From: Pseudoalteromonas sp. DL-6
GTDB taxonomy: Bacteria; Pseudomonadota; Gammaproteobacteria; Enterobacterales; Alteromonadaceae
DNA length: 64,000 nt
Reading direction: 5' to 3'
Assembly (NCBI RefSeq): GCF_004328665.1
Contig: NZ_CP019771.1
Span: forward strand, 558,001 to 622,000
The translations under genes and the position numbers were made by a program. Shown piece after piece: positions 37,163-46,635 of this stretch. The notes under the pieces were generated by a model. That model worked only from the letters and a program-made list of their open reading frames with translations, had not been told where the DNA came from and searched no databases. Position 1 is the first letter of the stretch; each line of letters opens with the position of its first letter.

Positions 37163-39588
37163 GCAGCCTAACGCCTTCAAATAACACTGCACTCTCGCTA
37201 AGTGACAGTCAAAACAACCTACTTAATAAAGTATGCGGTTACATAGCACCAAACTGGCCGCTAGATCAGATGATTGCAGTAAACCCATTTTGGGAAATGC
37301 GCCATATGCCAATTGAAGATGTAAGCGCACGACTGGATACCTTATGTAATGCCAACATGCTGATGTCTAAGGATTTTTATCTACAAAAATATAATGCTGG
37401 CATGATTACCGACAAACACTTAGCCGATGCCGCAACGCTACTTAATAGTGACTTTAATAAAGAGCAACTATTACAAGCGCTTAGAGTTGATGTGCCATTA
37501 GTAGACTGGCACAACATTGCTGATTTACTGGACCAGCAACGTAATAAGCATAAAATGGCTTGGCATGATGAAATTACTCATCAGTTAAGTCAGTTTTGTG
37601 CTGCGCATTATCAACAACTCGGTCCTATGCTGCATCGTAATGATACTCAAGCCCCATCTGAATTATATCGCCATTGGCTTACTGTTATTCAAGCTGATAA
37701 AGGCATTAGCATTGTTATGGATGAACGGCATTTAAATGGCTATTTTAAGCAATTACCCACATCCGCTGATGAACTAATTGCACTGACTCTTAAAACGCTT
37801 AACATAGATAATGACTCGTTAGAGTTATACGCGCACTCATTGCTCTTAGATATTAACGGTTGGGCATCGTGGCTTGCGTATTTACGTTTTCAAGGTCAGC
37901 TTTACGACACCCCAACAGATGAGATGAAGCAACTTCTAGCCATGCGCATGGCATGGGACTTAGTGATTTGGCAGTACCTAGCCAATCACGATAGTGCTAC
38001 ATTTAAACAACTACAAAGTCAGTGGCAACAAGAAAAAGCGCTTGTCGTTGAGCGCTTACATGCACATAAACTAGCACAAAAACCATTATGGGTGTGGGCA
38101 AAAGCAATGGAACTCAGCTTTCAATATCCGCTTAATGAGGCTCTGCAAACCGCAACAAAAGCCCCCGTGACAAACGCTCAATTACAAGCAGTGTTTTGTA
38201 TTGATGTTCGCTCGGAAGTGATTCGCCGTGCGCTAGAGTCTCAAAGTCAACATATTGAAACGTTTGGCTTTGCCGGTTTTTTTGGTTTACCGCTGGAATA
38301 TCAAGAAAATGGCAGTGCTATTACTCGCCCACAGCTCCCTGGGCTACTTAAACCGGCTATACATGCCACGCAAACTCACAAAGACGCGACACTTGAAGCA
38401 TCACGCCAAAATAGTGCCACATGGCAAAGCTGGTCAAAATCGGCCCCTTCATCGTTTTCTATGGTTGAGTCAGCAGGCTGGCTGTATGCATTTAAATTAA
38501 TAAAAAATACCTTTTTATCTAAAGGCGATGCTAAAAAGTGCACTCCGACTGACTGGCAATTAACACAAAACCAGCAGCAACTTACCCTAAAAGACAAAAC
38601 CGATTTAGCCCAAAAAGTGCTTACAACTCTAGGTATAAAAGCGTTGGCACCACAGGTAATGTTAGTGGGTCATGCTAGCCATACAACAAATAACTTACAC
38701 AGTGCTGGCCTAGATTGCGGCGCCTGTGGCGGACAAAGTGGTGAAGTGAATGTGCGAGTGCTCGCAAGCCTACTTAACGATGATCAAGTACGTCAAGCGC
38801 TTAAAACTCGGGGACACACACTGTCAGAAAACACCCAGTTTATTGCAGCCATTCATAATACAACCACAGATGTGATCACCACCTATGATGCTCAACTGGA
38901 TGATAATCTAAAAAAATGGCTCAGTGTGGCAACACAAACAGCTCAGCGCGAACGCTTAGTTAATATAGAGCCAAAGCTGATTGATAAATCAGCGGATGAA
39001 ATTAATCACGCTTATCATCAACGCGCCCGCGATTGGTCGCAGGTGCGCCCTGAATGGGGACTTGCAAATAATGCCGCCTTTATTGTCGCGCCGCGCTCAT
39101 GGACGCGAAGTATTAACTTACAGGGGCGCTGTTTTTTACACGATTATGACTGGGAAAGCGATAACGACTTTGCAATATTAGAGCTTATTATGACCGCGCC
39201 TATGATAGTCACCCATTGGATCAATAGCCAATACAATGCCTCAGTTAACGACAATCACAAATACGGCAGTGGTAATAAAATACTTCATAATGCGGTGGGC
39301 GGTAACATAGGCTTATTTGAAGGTAATGGCGGCGACCTGCGCATTGGCTTAGCTATGCAATCGCTACACAATGGCGATAAATGGATGCACGAACCTATTC
39401 GCCTCAATGTATATATTGCTGCGCCGCAAGCAGTAATCTCAGCAATTTATAACAAGCATACGATGGTGAAGGAACTAATTGATAACCATTGGCTAACACT
39501 CATTCGTTGGGGCGATGACAATACGCTAGAGCGCTTTGAAAATGGACACTTCACTGCAATTGCCCTCTCTACAAGCAGATATAATTAA
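37159..39588 (+). CDS. dabA: DabA (DUF2309/UPF0753), zinc-dependent CO2-hydrating subunit
   Basis: An 809-residue soluble protein of the DabA family. The beta-carbonic-anhydrase-like zinc site can be placed: Cys347 and Asp349 in FCIDVRSEVIRRALE, His505 in VGHASH, Cys520 in AGLDCGACGG. These match Cys351, Asp353, His524 and Cys539 of Halothiobacillus DabA in order and spacing. It should hydrate CO2 unidirectionally when bound to DabB, thereby storing bicarbonate in the cytoplasm. The 4-bp overlap with dabB indicates translational coupling, and the stop overlaps the next start by one base. Confidence 0.94.
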   Translation: MSSLTPSNNTALSLSDSQNNLLNKVCGYIAPNWPLDQMIAVNPFWEMRHMPIEDVSARLDTLCNANMLMSKDFYLQKYNAGMITDKHLADAATLLNSDFNKEQLLQALRVDVPLVDWHNIADLLDQQRNKHKMAWHDEITHQLSQFCAAHYQQLGPMLHRNDTQAPSELYRHWLTVIQADKGISIVMDERHLNGYFKQLPTSADELIALTLKTLNIDNDSLELYAHSLLLDINGWASWLAYLRFQGQLYDTPTDEMKQLLAMRMAWDLVIWQYLANHDSATFKQLQSQWQQEKALVVERLHAHKLAQKPLWVWAKAMELSFQYPLNEALQTATKAPVTNAQLQAVFCIDVRSEVIRRALESQSQHIETFGFAGFFGLPLEYQENGSAITRPQLPGLLKPAIHATQTHKDATLEASRQNSATWQSWSKSAPSSFSMVESAGWLYAFKLIKNTFLSKGDAKKCTPTDWQLTQNQQQLTLKDKTDLAQKVLTTLGIKALAPQVMLVGHASHTTNNLHSAGLDCGACGGQSGEVNVRVLASLLNDDQVRQALKTRGHTLSENTQFIAAIHNTTTDVITTYDAQLDDNLKKWLSVATQTAQRERLVNIEPKLIDKSADEINHAYHQRARDWSQVRPEWGLANNAAFIVAPRSWTRSINLQGRCFLHDYDWESDNDFAILELIMTAPMIVTHWINSQYNASVNDNHKYGSGNKILHNAVGGNIGLFEGNGGDLRIGLAMQSLHNGDKWMHEPIRLNVYIAAPQAVISAIYNKHTMVKELIDNHWLTLIRWGDDNTLERFENGHFTAIALSTSRYN

Positions 39589-40385
39589 TGTTAAAAGCCG
39601 TCATTGCCACTAAACATAAAAAGGCACCTTTGATCGCCCCCGCATTGAAGCCACTTGGCTATAATGTGGTAACAACCAGTCTATTTGATACCGATACGCT
39701 TGGGATGTTTACTAATGAAGTGCAGCGTGATTGCAGTGCCCAAACAGCGGCACTAATAAAAGCTCAACAAGCGTGTGAACTCACTGGCGAGCAATATGGG
39801 CTTGGTAGTGAAGGCAGCTTTGGAGGTGGCCCACACCCGGGGTTAATGAACTGGGATGAAGAAGTAATTTGTTTTTACGATAAGCGCACTAATACTGCTA
39901 TTTATGGACACGCTGGCGGGCCTTTTTCACCCAGCAGCTTAACCATTAACAGCGAGACTAACGTTGAATCAATCACGACTGCATGCCAGCGCTATAAAGA
40001 GCAACACTGGATACTTGATGACACTCAAACACTTTATAAAGGGCTAAGCTTTGAAAGCTTGGTTGCTTTATTTACAGAAAAATCGCCCAAAGCCGGCATA
40101 ATCACGCCGGATTTAAGAGCCATGTATAGTGGGCAACGCCAAGCTATTATTCGCCGCGCTGCCGAGGACTTAGCAAGACGGTTGGCATCAAAATGCCCAC
40201 AATGCCAGAGTGCTAACTTTGTTGCTAAACAGCTCACCAAAGGCTTGCCTTGTGAGCTGTGTAACATGCCCACACAACAAGTAAAATCAACAACCTCTTT
40301 GTGTGATTGCTGCGGCTATAACCATATTGAAGCGAATGAAAAACACGTTGCTGATGCAACATATTGCCAGTTTTGTAATCCTTAA
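39588..40385 (+). CDS. DUF6671-type protein with C-terminal zinc-ribbon-like cysteines
   Basis: A 265-residue protein. I believe it is the family named DUF6671, from the conserved N-terminal wording (ATKHKKAPLIAPAL; then TDTLGMFTNEVQRDCS) and GSEGSFGGGPHPGL. Its function is not known to me. The C-terminal 75 residues carry four CxxC-like pairs (CPQC, CELC, CDCC, CQFC), so two zinc-ribbon sites are likely. The ATG overlaps the dabA stop by one base (taATG), and the Sua5 gene follows 8 nt after its stop. That tight packing argues for a role linked to DAB or bicarbonate use. Confidence 0.78.
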   Translation: MLKAVIATKHKKAPLIAPALKPLGYNVVTTSLFDTDTLGMFTNEVQRDCSAQTAALIKAQQACELTGEQYGLGSEGSFGGGPHPGLMNWDEEVICFYDKRTNTAIYGHAGGPFSPSSLTINSETNVESITTACQRYKEQHWILDDTQTLYKGLSFESLVALFTEKSPKAGIITPDLRAMYSGQRQAIIRRAAEDLARRLASKCPQCQSANFVAKQLTKGLPCELCNMPTQQVKSTTSLCDCCGYNHIEANEKHVADATYCQFCNP

Positions 40386-40393
40386 GAGTTATT

Positions 40394-41401
40394 ATGACAT
40401 CAATACAACCGACTCAATTATTAAATACTGAAGAGCGTATTAACCAAGCCGTTGCATTATTAAAAGCTGGCGAATGCGTCGCTTTACCCACAGAAACCGT
40501 TTATGGCTTAGCCGCAGATGCGACTAATAGTGATGCTGTAGCGAAAATATTTGCAGCGAAAGGACGTCCAACAAATCACCCGCTCATTGTGCATATTCCC
40601 AATCAGTCCCATCTACACAATTGGGCAAAAAATGTAAATAAAGCGGCCATCACGCTTGCTGATGCATTTTGGCCTGGCCCACTCACCCTAATTTTAAATG
40701 CTAAAGATAATTTAAACAGCCCGGTAACCGGTGGTTTGCCAACCATTGGACTTCGCGTGCCTGCGCATCCTGAGTTTTTAGCGGTACTAAAGCAATTAAA
40801 CACCGGTCTTGCAGCTCCCTCGGCTAATCGCTATAAGCAATTGAGCCCAATCAGTGCAGCTCATGTAATACGCGATTTGAATGGTCGAATTAGTGCGGTA
40901 TTACAAGGAGGTGAATGTAATGTAGGTATTGAATCGACCATTGTAGATGCAAGCTCACAGCAGTTACGCATATTACGCCCAGGGCCAATTTCAGCAGCTG
41001 ATATTTTGCAAAAAACTGGACTGCATGTCAGCACGCCACATTCACATAACGAAGTGGTACCGGGTAATGTAAAAGCGCATTATCAGCCTCATGCACCAGC
41101 CATGTTGGCTAATACTGAAGATTTCGCTAAAATTTTAAGTGAAAACTCTCAGGGTAAAAGTCACTATTTAATCTATTCGACTCAAGTGCAACAGCAATTA
41201 TTAGCGAGCGACATTCCATCCGAACGTATTACTAAGCTAAGTAGTTGCCCTATTGAATACGCTAAAAATATGTATAAAGCACTGCATCTTATTGATGAGA
41301 AAACACCATTGAATATTTATATCGAAAAACCGCCAGTAGGCAGTGAGTGGGCTGCAGTGAATGACCGACTTAGTCGCGCCACCACAGTATTTGTAGGATA
41401 A
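40394..41401 (+). CDS. Sua5/YwlC-type L-threonylcarbamoyladenylate synthase
   Basis: A 335-residue enzyme that makes threonylcarbamoyl-AMP from threonine, bicarbonate and ATP for tRNA t6A37. The YrdC domain (about 10-205) shows ALPTETVYGLAADATNSDAV, FAAKGRPTNHPLIVHI, TIGLRVPAHPEFL, LAAPSANRY and ESTIVDAS. The C-terminal Sua5 domain (about 225-335) makes it the long two-domain form, unlike the short TsaC of many gammaproteobacteria. It is the last gene of the dab cluster, 8 nt after the DUF6671 gene. A second, short TsaC may exist elsewhere; that cannot be seen here. Confidence 0.93.
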   Translation: MTSIQPTQLLNTEERINQAVALLKAGECVALPTETVYGLAADATNSDAVAKIFAAKGRPTNHPLIVHIPNQSHLHNWAKNVNKAAITLADAFWPGPLTLILNAKDNLNSPVTGGLPTIGLRVPAHPEFLAVLKQLNTGLAAPSANRYKQLSPISAAHVIRDLNGRISAVLQGGECNVGIESTIVDASSQQLRILRPGPISAADILQKTGLHVSTPHSHNEVVPGNVKAHYQPHAPAMLANTEDFAKILSENSQGKSHYLIYSTQVQQQLLASDIPSERITKLSSCPIEYAKNMYKALHLIDEKTPLNIYIEKPPVGSEWAAVNDRLSRATTVFVG

Positions 41402-41402
41402 G

Positions 41403-43658
41403 TTAATTAACCGTTAGGTATTCAATAACCGTTGCTGCTGCCACTGGTTTATAAAAGTAATACCCCTGAAAGCGTTTACAGCCAATATCCACTAACATAT
41501 CAAACTGTGCCTGTTCTTCCACGCCTTCAGCGATAACACTTAAGTTATGGCTGTTGGCAATGGCGATAATACTTTGCACCATACTGTTAGACTTAGGGTC
41601 TATTAAAATATCATCTACAAAGCTTTTATCTATTTTCAGTTCATCTATGGGTAAGCGCCTTAATAAACTCAGTGATGAATAACCTGTACCAAAATCATCC
41701 ATCGAGAAGCGTATCCCTCTAGATTTTAAGCTATTTATCGTATCAATCACATGCTCAAGGTTATCCATAAACAGTGACTCTGTAATTTCTAAGATTATAC
41801 TTTGCGGGGCAACATTATGGGTTTCTATGCTTTGCAATAATGTCGGAATAAAAGCACTGCTTTGAAATTGCATCACTGAAATGTTGATTGCTAATTCAAG
41901 AGGGGTATCGCTGTGTTGTTGCATCTTTGCAAATTCACTAATAGAACGCGCTAAAACAAAGTCACCTATTTTAAATATTAAATCACTTTGTTCTGCAATA
42001 GCAATAAACTCGGCAGGTGAAACCATACCCAATTCACCGTCATGCCAACGAATAAGTGCTTCCATAGCATGGATTTTTCCCTGTTCATTCACTTGGCACT
42101 GATAGACCATAGAGAATGATTGTTCACTTAGCGCTACATTTAATCGCTCTTCTACTTTTAAACGGCGCAAATAAGCTTGTTTTATATCTGCATGGTAATG
42201 GCACAGCCATTGCCCTGTATCTTTTGCCCATTGATTAGCCAAATGCGCACTGCGGACCAGCTTACTTTTGGTTATGCCATGCTCTGGGTAGTTGGCCACA
42301 CCGACACTCATATTTAAAGGACGTTCGGTATTTTTGGTTTCATATTGTTCAATAGAAGATGCTAATATTTGTTCAAAAGCGTGCCTATTTTGCTCATCCG
42401 ATAAATGCGGTGTAATAATGCAAAACTCATTACCACTGTTTCTAAAAACTAGGTATGGAACTGCGAATGTAGCTTGCAACATTGCGGCATAGGCTTTAAT
42501 TGCCTTATCGCCATACTCCATACCAAAGCGATTATTCATTGAGCGTAAATTGGTAATGTTTATGATTGCTAGACTAAAAGATGTCTCTTTTTTTGCTTCA
42601 AAGCTATCACGCAGTGCTTTTCGATTGGGTAACTTTGTTAAATCGTCGTTCCGAGAAAGGTAAAACAGTTCATCAACTCGTTTTTGCTCAGCACGAGCAA
42701 TAAACCTAAAACCAAAATATAACACCGTACAAATCAGTAAGTAGATTAAAAAGTACCAGCATACCTTCCAATAAAAGACGTTTTTTATTGGCTGCATTGC
42801 CCGATTTGAGAGTGTCCATAATTGATAGCGATTATCAAATTTTGCAGATGTTAAATAAGGCTTACCACCTACATGTGTATCAATACTAAACACCTCTTCT
42901 GAGGATTTAAATATTTCTTTATCCTTGCCTGTTTGCTTTATCAAAGCATTATCAGATAACCCTAATGCCTGCTTAATTTTGGTTTTTGTATAGCTAGCTA
43001 TATCTGCATCTTTTACGGAACTGTATTGAATAAAACCATCAATTTCTCTTGCTAGCATTATGTAATCGTCACTATTACTTTGCAAAATATTGAGGTATTT
43101 AGCGCCTCTTGATACCGCCATCCCTGCAGTCATTACAGCAATCACAGTGCCACTTTTGTCTCGTAATGACTTCCTTATTGGAATAACCCATTCTTGTAAC
43201 GATAGATTAAAATAAGTTTGCCCTAACACCATTTTGTCTGAGCTAAGGGTTTGTGAAAAACTTTGGCGGGTTTTTTCATTTTCTTTCAGATTAATCATTG
43301 TTGAGGCATTTAAATTTGAGCTGTAGTAAATAATTTCCCCTTGGGGATTAAACAGTCCAAAGCCTAATAACACAGGATTCTCTAGTAAAATATTGTCTAG
43401 AAGTTTAATTGTTGATGTTTTTTCGGTTAAGTTATTGTTTGAAAGGATGTCTCTGCCAATTAAATCCAGCATAAGTTCTTTATTTCTAAGGGTGCTTTTA
43501 AGTGCTTGCGCAGAAAATTCGACACGGTTTTGGGAGCTTGTGCGGTATTCTTTTTCGATATTTCGCCATTCATAAGCCAACAAAACGCTTAATAGGACTA
43601 GACCGCCCAATAGCAAAAAACAAAAGAGTTTCCATAAATTATTTTTTATTAGTGCCAT
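41403..43658 (-). CDS. Membrane Cache-GGDEF(degenerate)-EAL phosphodiesterase
   Basis: A 751-residue inner-membrane protein. TM1 is near residues 8-28 and TM2 near 300-320, enclosing a 270-residue periplasmic sensor that looks like a double-Cache domain (TAGMAVSRGAKYLNI). The GGDEF domain is degenerate: SGNEF replaces GGDEF, so cyclase activity is unlikely. The EAL domain is complete: EALIRWH, NISVMQFQ, EITESL, DDFGTGYSSL, KIDKSF and EGVEEQ. It should degrade c-di-GMP in response to an extracellular ligand. It converges on the Sua5 gene with one base between them. Confidence 0.9.
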   Translation of the reverse strand: MALIKNNLWKLFCFLLLGGLVLLSVLLAYEWRNIEKEYRTSSQNRVEFSAQALKSTLRNKELMLDLIGRDILSNNNLTEKTSTIKLLDNILLENPVLLGFGLFNPQGEIIYYSSNLNASTMINLKENEKTRQSFSQTLSSDKMVLGQTYFNLSLQEWVIPIRKSLRDKSGTVIAVMTAGMAVSRGAKYLNILQSNSDDYIMLAREIDGFIQYSSVKDADIASYTKTKIKQALGLSDNALIKQTGKDKEIFKSSEEVFSIDTHVGGKPYLTSAKFDNRYQLWTLSNRAMQPIKNVFYWKVCWYFLIYLLICTVLYFGFRFIARAEQKRVDELFYLSRNDDLTKLPNRKALRDSFEAKKETSFSLAIINITNLRSMNNRFGMEYGDKAIKAYAAMLQATFAVPYLVFRNSGNEFCIITPHLSDEQNRHAFEQILASSIEQYETKNTERPLNMSVGVANYPEHGITKSKLVRSAHLANQWAKDTGQWLCHYHADIKQAYLRRLKVEERLNVALSEQSFSMVYQCQVNEQGKIHAMEALIRWHDGELGMVSPAEFIAIAEQSDLIFKIGDFVLARSISEFAKMQQHSDTPLELAINISVMQFQSSAFIPTLLQSIETHNVAPQSIILEITESLFMDNLEHVIDTINSLKSRGIRFSMDDFGTGYSSLSLLRRLPIDELKIDKSFVDDILIDPKSNSMVQSIIAIANSHNLSVIAEGVEEQAQFDMLVDIGCKRFQGYYFYKPVAAATVIEYLTVN

Positions 43659-43812
43659 CTAATTTCTCACAACCCGTTTGGTAGTGTGTTATGTATTTGG
43701 GCCCTTAAATGCACTTTATGGCTAGCTTGGTTTTTTTTCAAGCTGTTTTATTGCAAAGTTGAGAAAAACACATAAAAAAAAGCCCATTATTTAACATTAA
43801 AAATAAAATAAA

Positions 43813-43851
43813 TTAACAATAAAGTTGGTAAGTGTTTTATTTTATTGTTAA
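43813..43851. other. Perfect 11-bp inverted repeat in the 430-bp gap 43659-44088
   Basis: TTAACAATAAA (43813-43823) is mirrored by TTTATTGTTAA (43841-43851) with a 17-bp spacer. It sits in the divergent gap between the Cache-GGDEF-EAL gene and the 161-residue unknown gene. I see no gene in this gap. It may be an operator; AT content makes a chance repeat possible. Confidence 0.4.
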
Positions 43852-44088
43852 GACAAGGCTCGTATACATTTGAACCCGGTAAACTGTATTTACGTTTATC
43901 GCAGAGGTTATTGAGCGACTATTATAGTTTATTTATTAAATATAATATTGATTTAAAACAATAGCTTTAGTTATAAACTGCAAGTCAAATTAACCCTTGC
44001 ATCAAGCGCTTTAGTTTAGTCATAATTTTGCAATAATCATCAGCGATAATAGCTGCATTATTAGTCAACAAAGCTTTATAAGACCCTC

Positions 44089-44574
44089 ATGAGCGAATCT
44101 ATGGTGCAATTAACCTTTGCACTACCGTCATTTGAAGATCCAATGTCTGCGGCATTAAGCCACAGCATGGAATTTGAAACGCTGTCATTGCATGCTAATA
44201 GCCAGCATCAAATTGCTTTGCAATGCGTTTTGCCTGAAGCGGCCCATGAAGGTGATATTATTTCGCTGAGCGCAACTTTACCAAATGCACGAGCAGCTCA
44301 GTACTACACAGAAAAAAAGCTCAATCAATTTGATTTAGAACAGGGACGGGTCACGCTTAGGTTGAACCAAATAGCGCATAGTCGTGGTTTTGTAATGCAA
44401 ATGATTTTGCACGGTAAACACGGCACGTTAAAGAATAGTTTGCAGTTCGATATGCATATTAACCAATTTGGTAGTGGATATACTATACCAGTAACTTCGA
44501 TTACCCCACCAAAGCCGCACCGCGTTCGTCAGTACCTCGCCAGTATGGGAACAGCTTTAATCTCACTTTTTTAG
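44089..44574 (+). CDS. 161-residue protein of unknown function
   Basis: I recognise no family. The protein has no signal peptide or membrane segment and a mixed composition. Residues about 35-135 look like alternating beta strands (HQIALQCVLPEAAHEGDIIS, RVTLRLNQIAHSRGFVMQM), suggesting a small beta-sandwich. It ends with a basic, proline-containing tail (PPKPHRVRQYLASMG). It is isolated: divergent from the GGDEF-EAL gene and convergent with anmK. Its real start could be Met5. The length and clean codon use support a true gene. Confidence 0.65.
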   Translation: MSESMVQLTFALPSFEDPMSAALSHSMEFETLSLHANSQHQIALQCVLPEAAHEGDIISLSATLPNARAAQYYTEKKLNQFDLEQGRVTLRLNQIAHSRGFVMQMILHGKHGTLKNSLQFDMHINQFGSGYTIPVTSITPPKPHRVRQYLASMGTALISLF

Positions 44575-44610
44575 CTCTTGTTATAAATTTTACCATTAAG
44601 CTTTAATTAG

Positions 44611-45816
44611 TTAATCAGCAAAGCTCACTTTACCCATAGTAATATCTAAAATTCCACCTCTTTTATTTTTAGCACTTTGTCGCTGCCCTGCTAAACATTC
44701 GTTTGCCAAAATAGCAAACAGCACCGCCTCTTTGGCATCAGGGTGAACACCCAAATCATCAGTATTCTTAAACGCCTTAATATTTAGGCAGTGTATTAGT
44801 AATTGCTCCATCAATAATGGATTATGAATACCTCCACCACTGGCATATACCACACAGTTTTGAACCCCTTTAGCACAGTCATTTAACGCCCTAGCAATCG
44901 TAGTCGCAGAAAGCGCATTTAATGTCGCCAACACATCTTCATGGCTTAAATCTTGGGTTGCGGTTTGGGCTTGGGCTGCACGTAATAAGGCTAAATTAAA
45001 CACCTCAGGTCCTGTTGTTTTTGGCAGTGGTAATTTAAAAAACGCATTATCGCTGAGCGATTTTAGCAGTATTACATTTACCTTGCCTGCTTTGGCAAGC
45101 TTTGCGCCCTCATCATAATGCATTCCTTTAAAGTAATACTGTACGTAGGCATCCATAATGGTGTTACCTGGGCCTATGTCGCTACTAAACACGCTACTAG
45201 CATCACCGCTTTTAGGTAAAAACGTTAAATTAGCAATGCCACCCATGTTTAATAAAATGCGGTTTTCGTCAGGGCTGGCAAAAAATAAATAATCGCCATA
45301 CACGGCCAGCGGCGCACCTTCTCCACCAGCGGCAATATGCTTTTGCCTAAAATCGCCAACAGTGGTAATGCCTGTAGTAACGGCTATTTGGTCACTATCA
45401 CCTATTTGCAAGGTGCCATGTTTAAAGTCATGATGGTTATGCTGCGACTGCGGACAGTGATAAATAGTTTGCCCGTGGCTTGCAATGGCATCAATACTCG
45501 CAGGATCAATTCCCCATGCAATTAAACACTGATTAACCATCTCGCCATGGAGTTTGCCCACCCAAGGATGTAATAAAGTCAGCACTTCTAAATCGCATTC
45601 GCGCTTAGCAAATACCTGCTTTATTTTAGTTTTATATTCGTCGTTATACTCAACCGTAGTAAAATTTAACACCTCTATTTGTGTATGCAAACCTGCACCG
45701 GTTATTTTACATAGCGCTACATCTAAACCATCCAAAGAGGTGCCACTCATTAATCCAATAATTAAACGGCTGGGCTTTTTAGCGCTATTATAAAGGGCTT
45801 CGATATGAGGATGCAT
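44611..45816 (-). CDS. anmK: Anhydro-N-acetylmuramic acid kinase AnmK
   Basis: A 401-residue sugar kinase that converts 1,6-anhydroMurNAc to MurNAc-6-phosphate in peptidoglycan recycling. The motifs are LIIGLMSGTSLDGLDVAL near residues 18-35, ASHGQTIYH, GDFRQKHIAAGGEGAPL with the catalytic Asp, GGIANLTFL, GPGNTIMDA and VYASGGGIHNP. It is about 30 residues longer than E. coli AnmK (369), mainly an 18-residue N-terminal extension. It is not next to the nag genes but is related in function through amino-sugar recycling. Confidence 0.95.
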   Translation of the reverse strand: MHPHIEALYNSAKKPSRLIIGLMSGTSLDGLDVALCKITGAGLHTQIEVLNFTTVEYNDEYKTKIKQVFAKRECDLEVLTLLHPWVGKLHGEMVNQCLIAWGIDPASIDAIASHGQTIYHCPQSQHNHHDFKHGTLQIGDSDQIAVTTGITTVGDFRQKHIAAGGEGAPLAVYGDYLFFASPDENRILLNMGGIANLTFLPKSGDASSVFSSDIGPGNTIMDAYVQYYFKGMHYDEGAKLAKAGKVNVILLKSLSDNAFFKLPLPKTTGPEVFNLALLRAAQAQTATQDLSHEDVLATLNALSATTIARALNDCAKGVQNCVVYASGGGIHNPLLMEQLLIHCLNIKAFKNTDDLGVHPDAKEAVLFAILANECLAGQRQSAKNKRGGILDITMGKVSFAD

Positions 45817-45968
45817 AGAGACTCTGTCTGGGTGTTTTTTTACATTTTAAAAGAGTTTTAAGCAAAGTTATACCTGTATACACTTTAATTTTAATGAATT
45901 GTTTTTCATTGTTTAAGCGTTTAAAGCTTGCTAAGTTATTGGCTGATAATAACAAACTCATTTGTAGC

Positions 45969-46475
45969 ATGATCACTTTACGAGCATTTAAACAACACGA
46001 TACCTGCCAAATAGTCACCATTTTGAACGATCAACAAGTAGCTCGCTATTTGTCCTCTAAAATTCCATTTCCTTATACTCAAGCAGATGCAAACTGGTGG
46101 GTAAACGAAGGAGCAAAATGTGGCATCATTAAAGCTATTGAAGTTGATGGCCTATGTGTTGGTTGTATTGGTGTTATCCCTGGTGAGTTTGAGTATAGCC
46201 GCAGTGGCGAAATAGGTTATTGGCTTAGTCAGCAATATTGGGGGCAAGGTATTATTACCCAAGCCATAGAGTTGATTACTAAAGAAGTGTTTGAAAGCAC
46301 TAACTTAAACCGTATTCATGCGGCTGTATTTGCTGGTAATGTTGGCTCAATGAGCGCGTTGCTTAAAAATGGCTTTAATAACGAAGCTATTTTAAAGAAA
46401 GCAATTTATAAAAATGGTCACTACTTTGATAGCAATGTATTTAGTGTGCTAAAACAGAGTAATTGTTCTAATTAA
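45969..46475 (+). CDS. GNAT-family N-acetyltransferase (RimJ/RimL-like)
   Basis: A 168-residue acetyltransferase from ATG 45969 (ITLRAFKQHDTCQIVTILND), where the fold normally begins. An ATG at 45894 would add 25 atypical residues. The acetyl-CoA site appears as GEIGYWLSQQYWGQGIITQA, and the late motif NRIHAAVFAGNVGSMSALLKNGF is the standard RimJ/RimL ending. Substrate could be a ribosomal protein N-terminus, an amino acid or a small amine. No strong ribosome site is visible. It is divergent from anmK. Confidence 0.82.
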   Translation: MITLRAFKQHDTCQIVTILNDQQVARYLSSKIPFPYTQADANWWVNEGAKCGIIKAIEVDGLCVGCIGVIPGEFEYSRSGEIGYWLSQQYWGQGIITQAIELITKEVFESTNLNRIHAAVFAGNVGSMSALLKNGFNNEAILKKAIYKNGHYFDSNVFSVLKQSNCSN

Positions 46476-46635
46476 ATTCTTTCGACGGTTGAATTAACCA
46501 CCTCTCGCCCAAAGCTCGTGTATCAAGGTACAAATCTTTTCTACCTATCCGCGCATTATTGTTGAGCAATGTATAGTTTTAAAGCTTAAACATTCGGTAT
46601 ATAGGTCGTTTTATCACTCTATCATGGAGATTTTT

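Noticed and set aside
43659..44088. Possible gene in the 430-bp gap
   Set aside because: Neither strand has a frame with ribosome site and plausible protein. Only an inverted repeat is supported.
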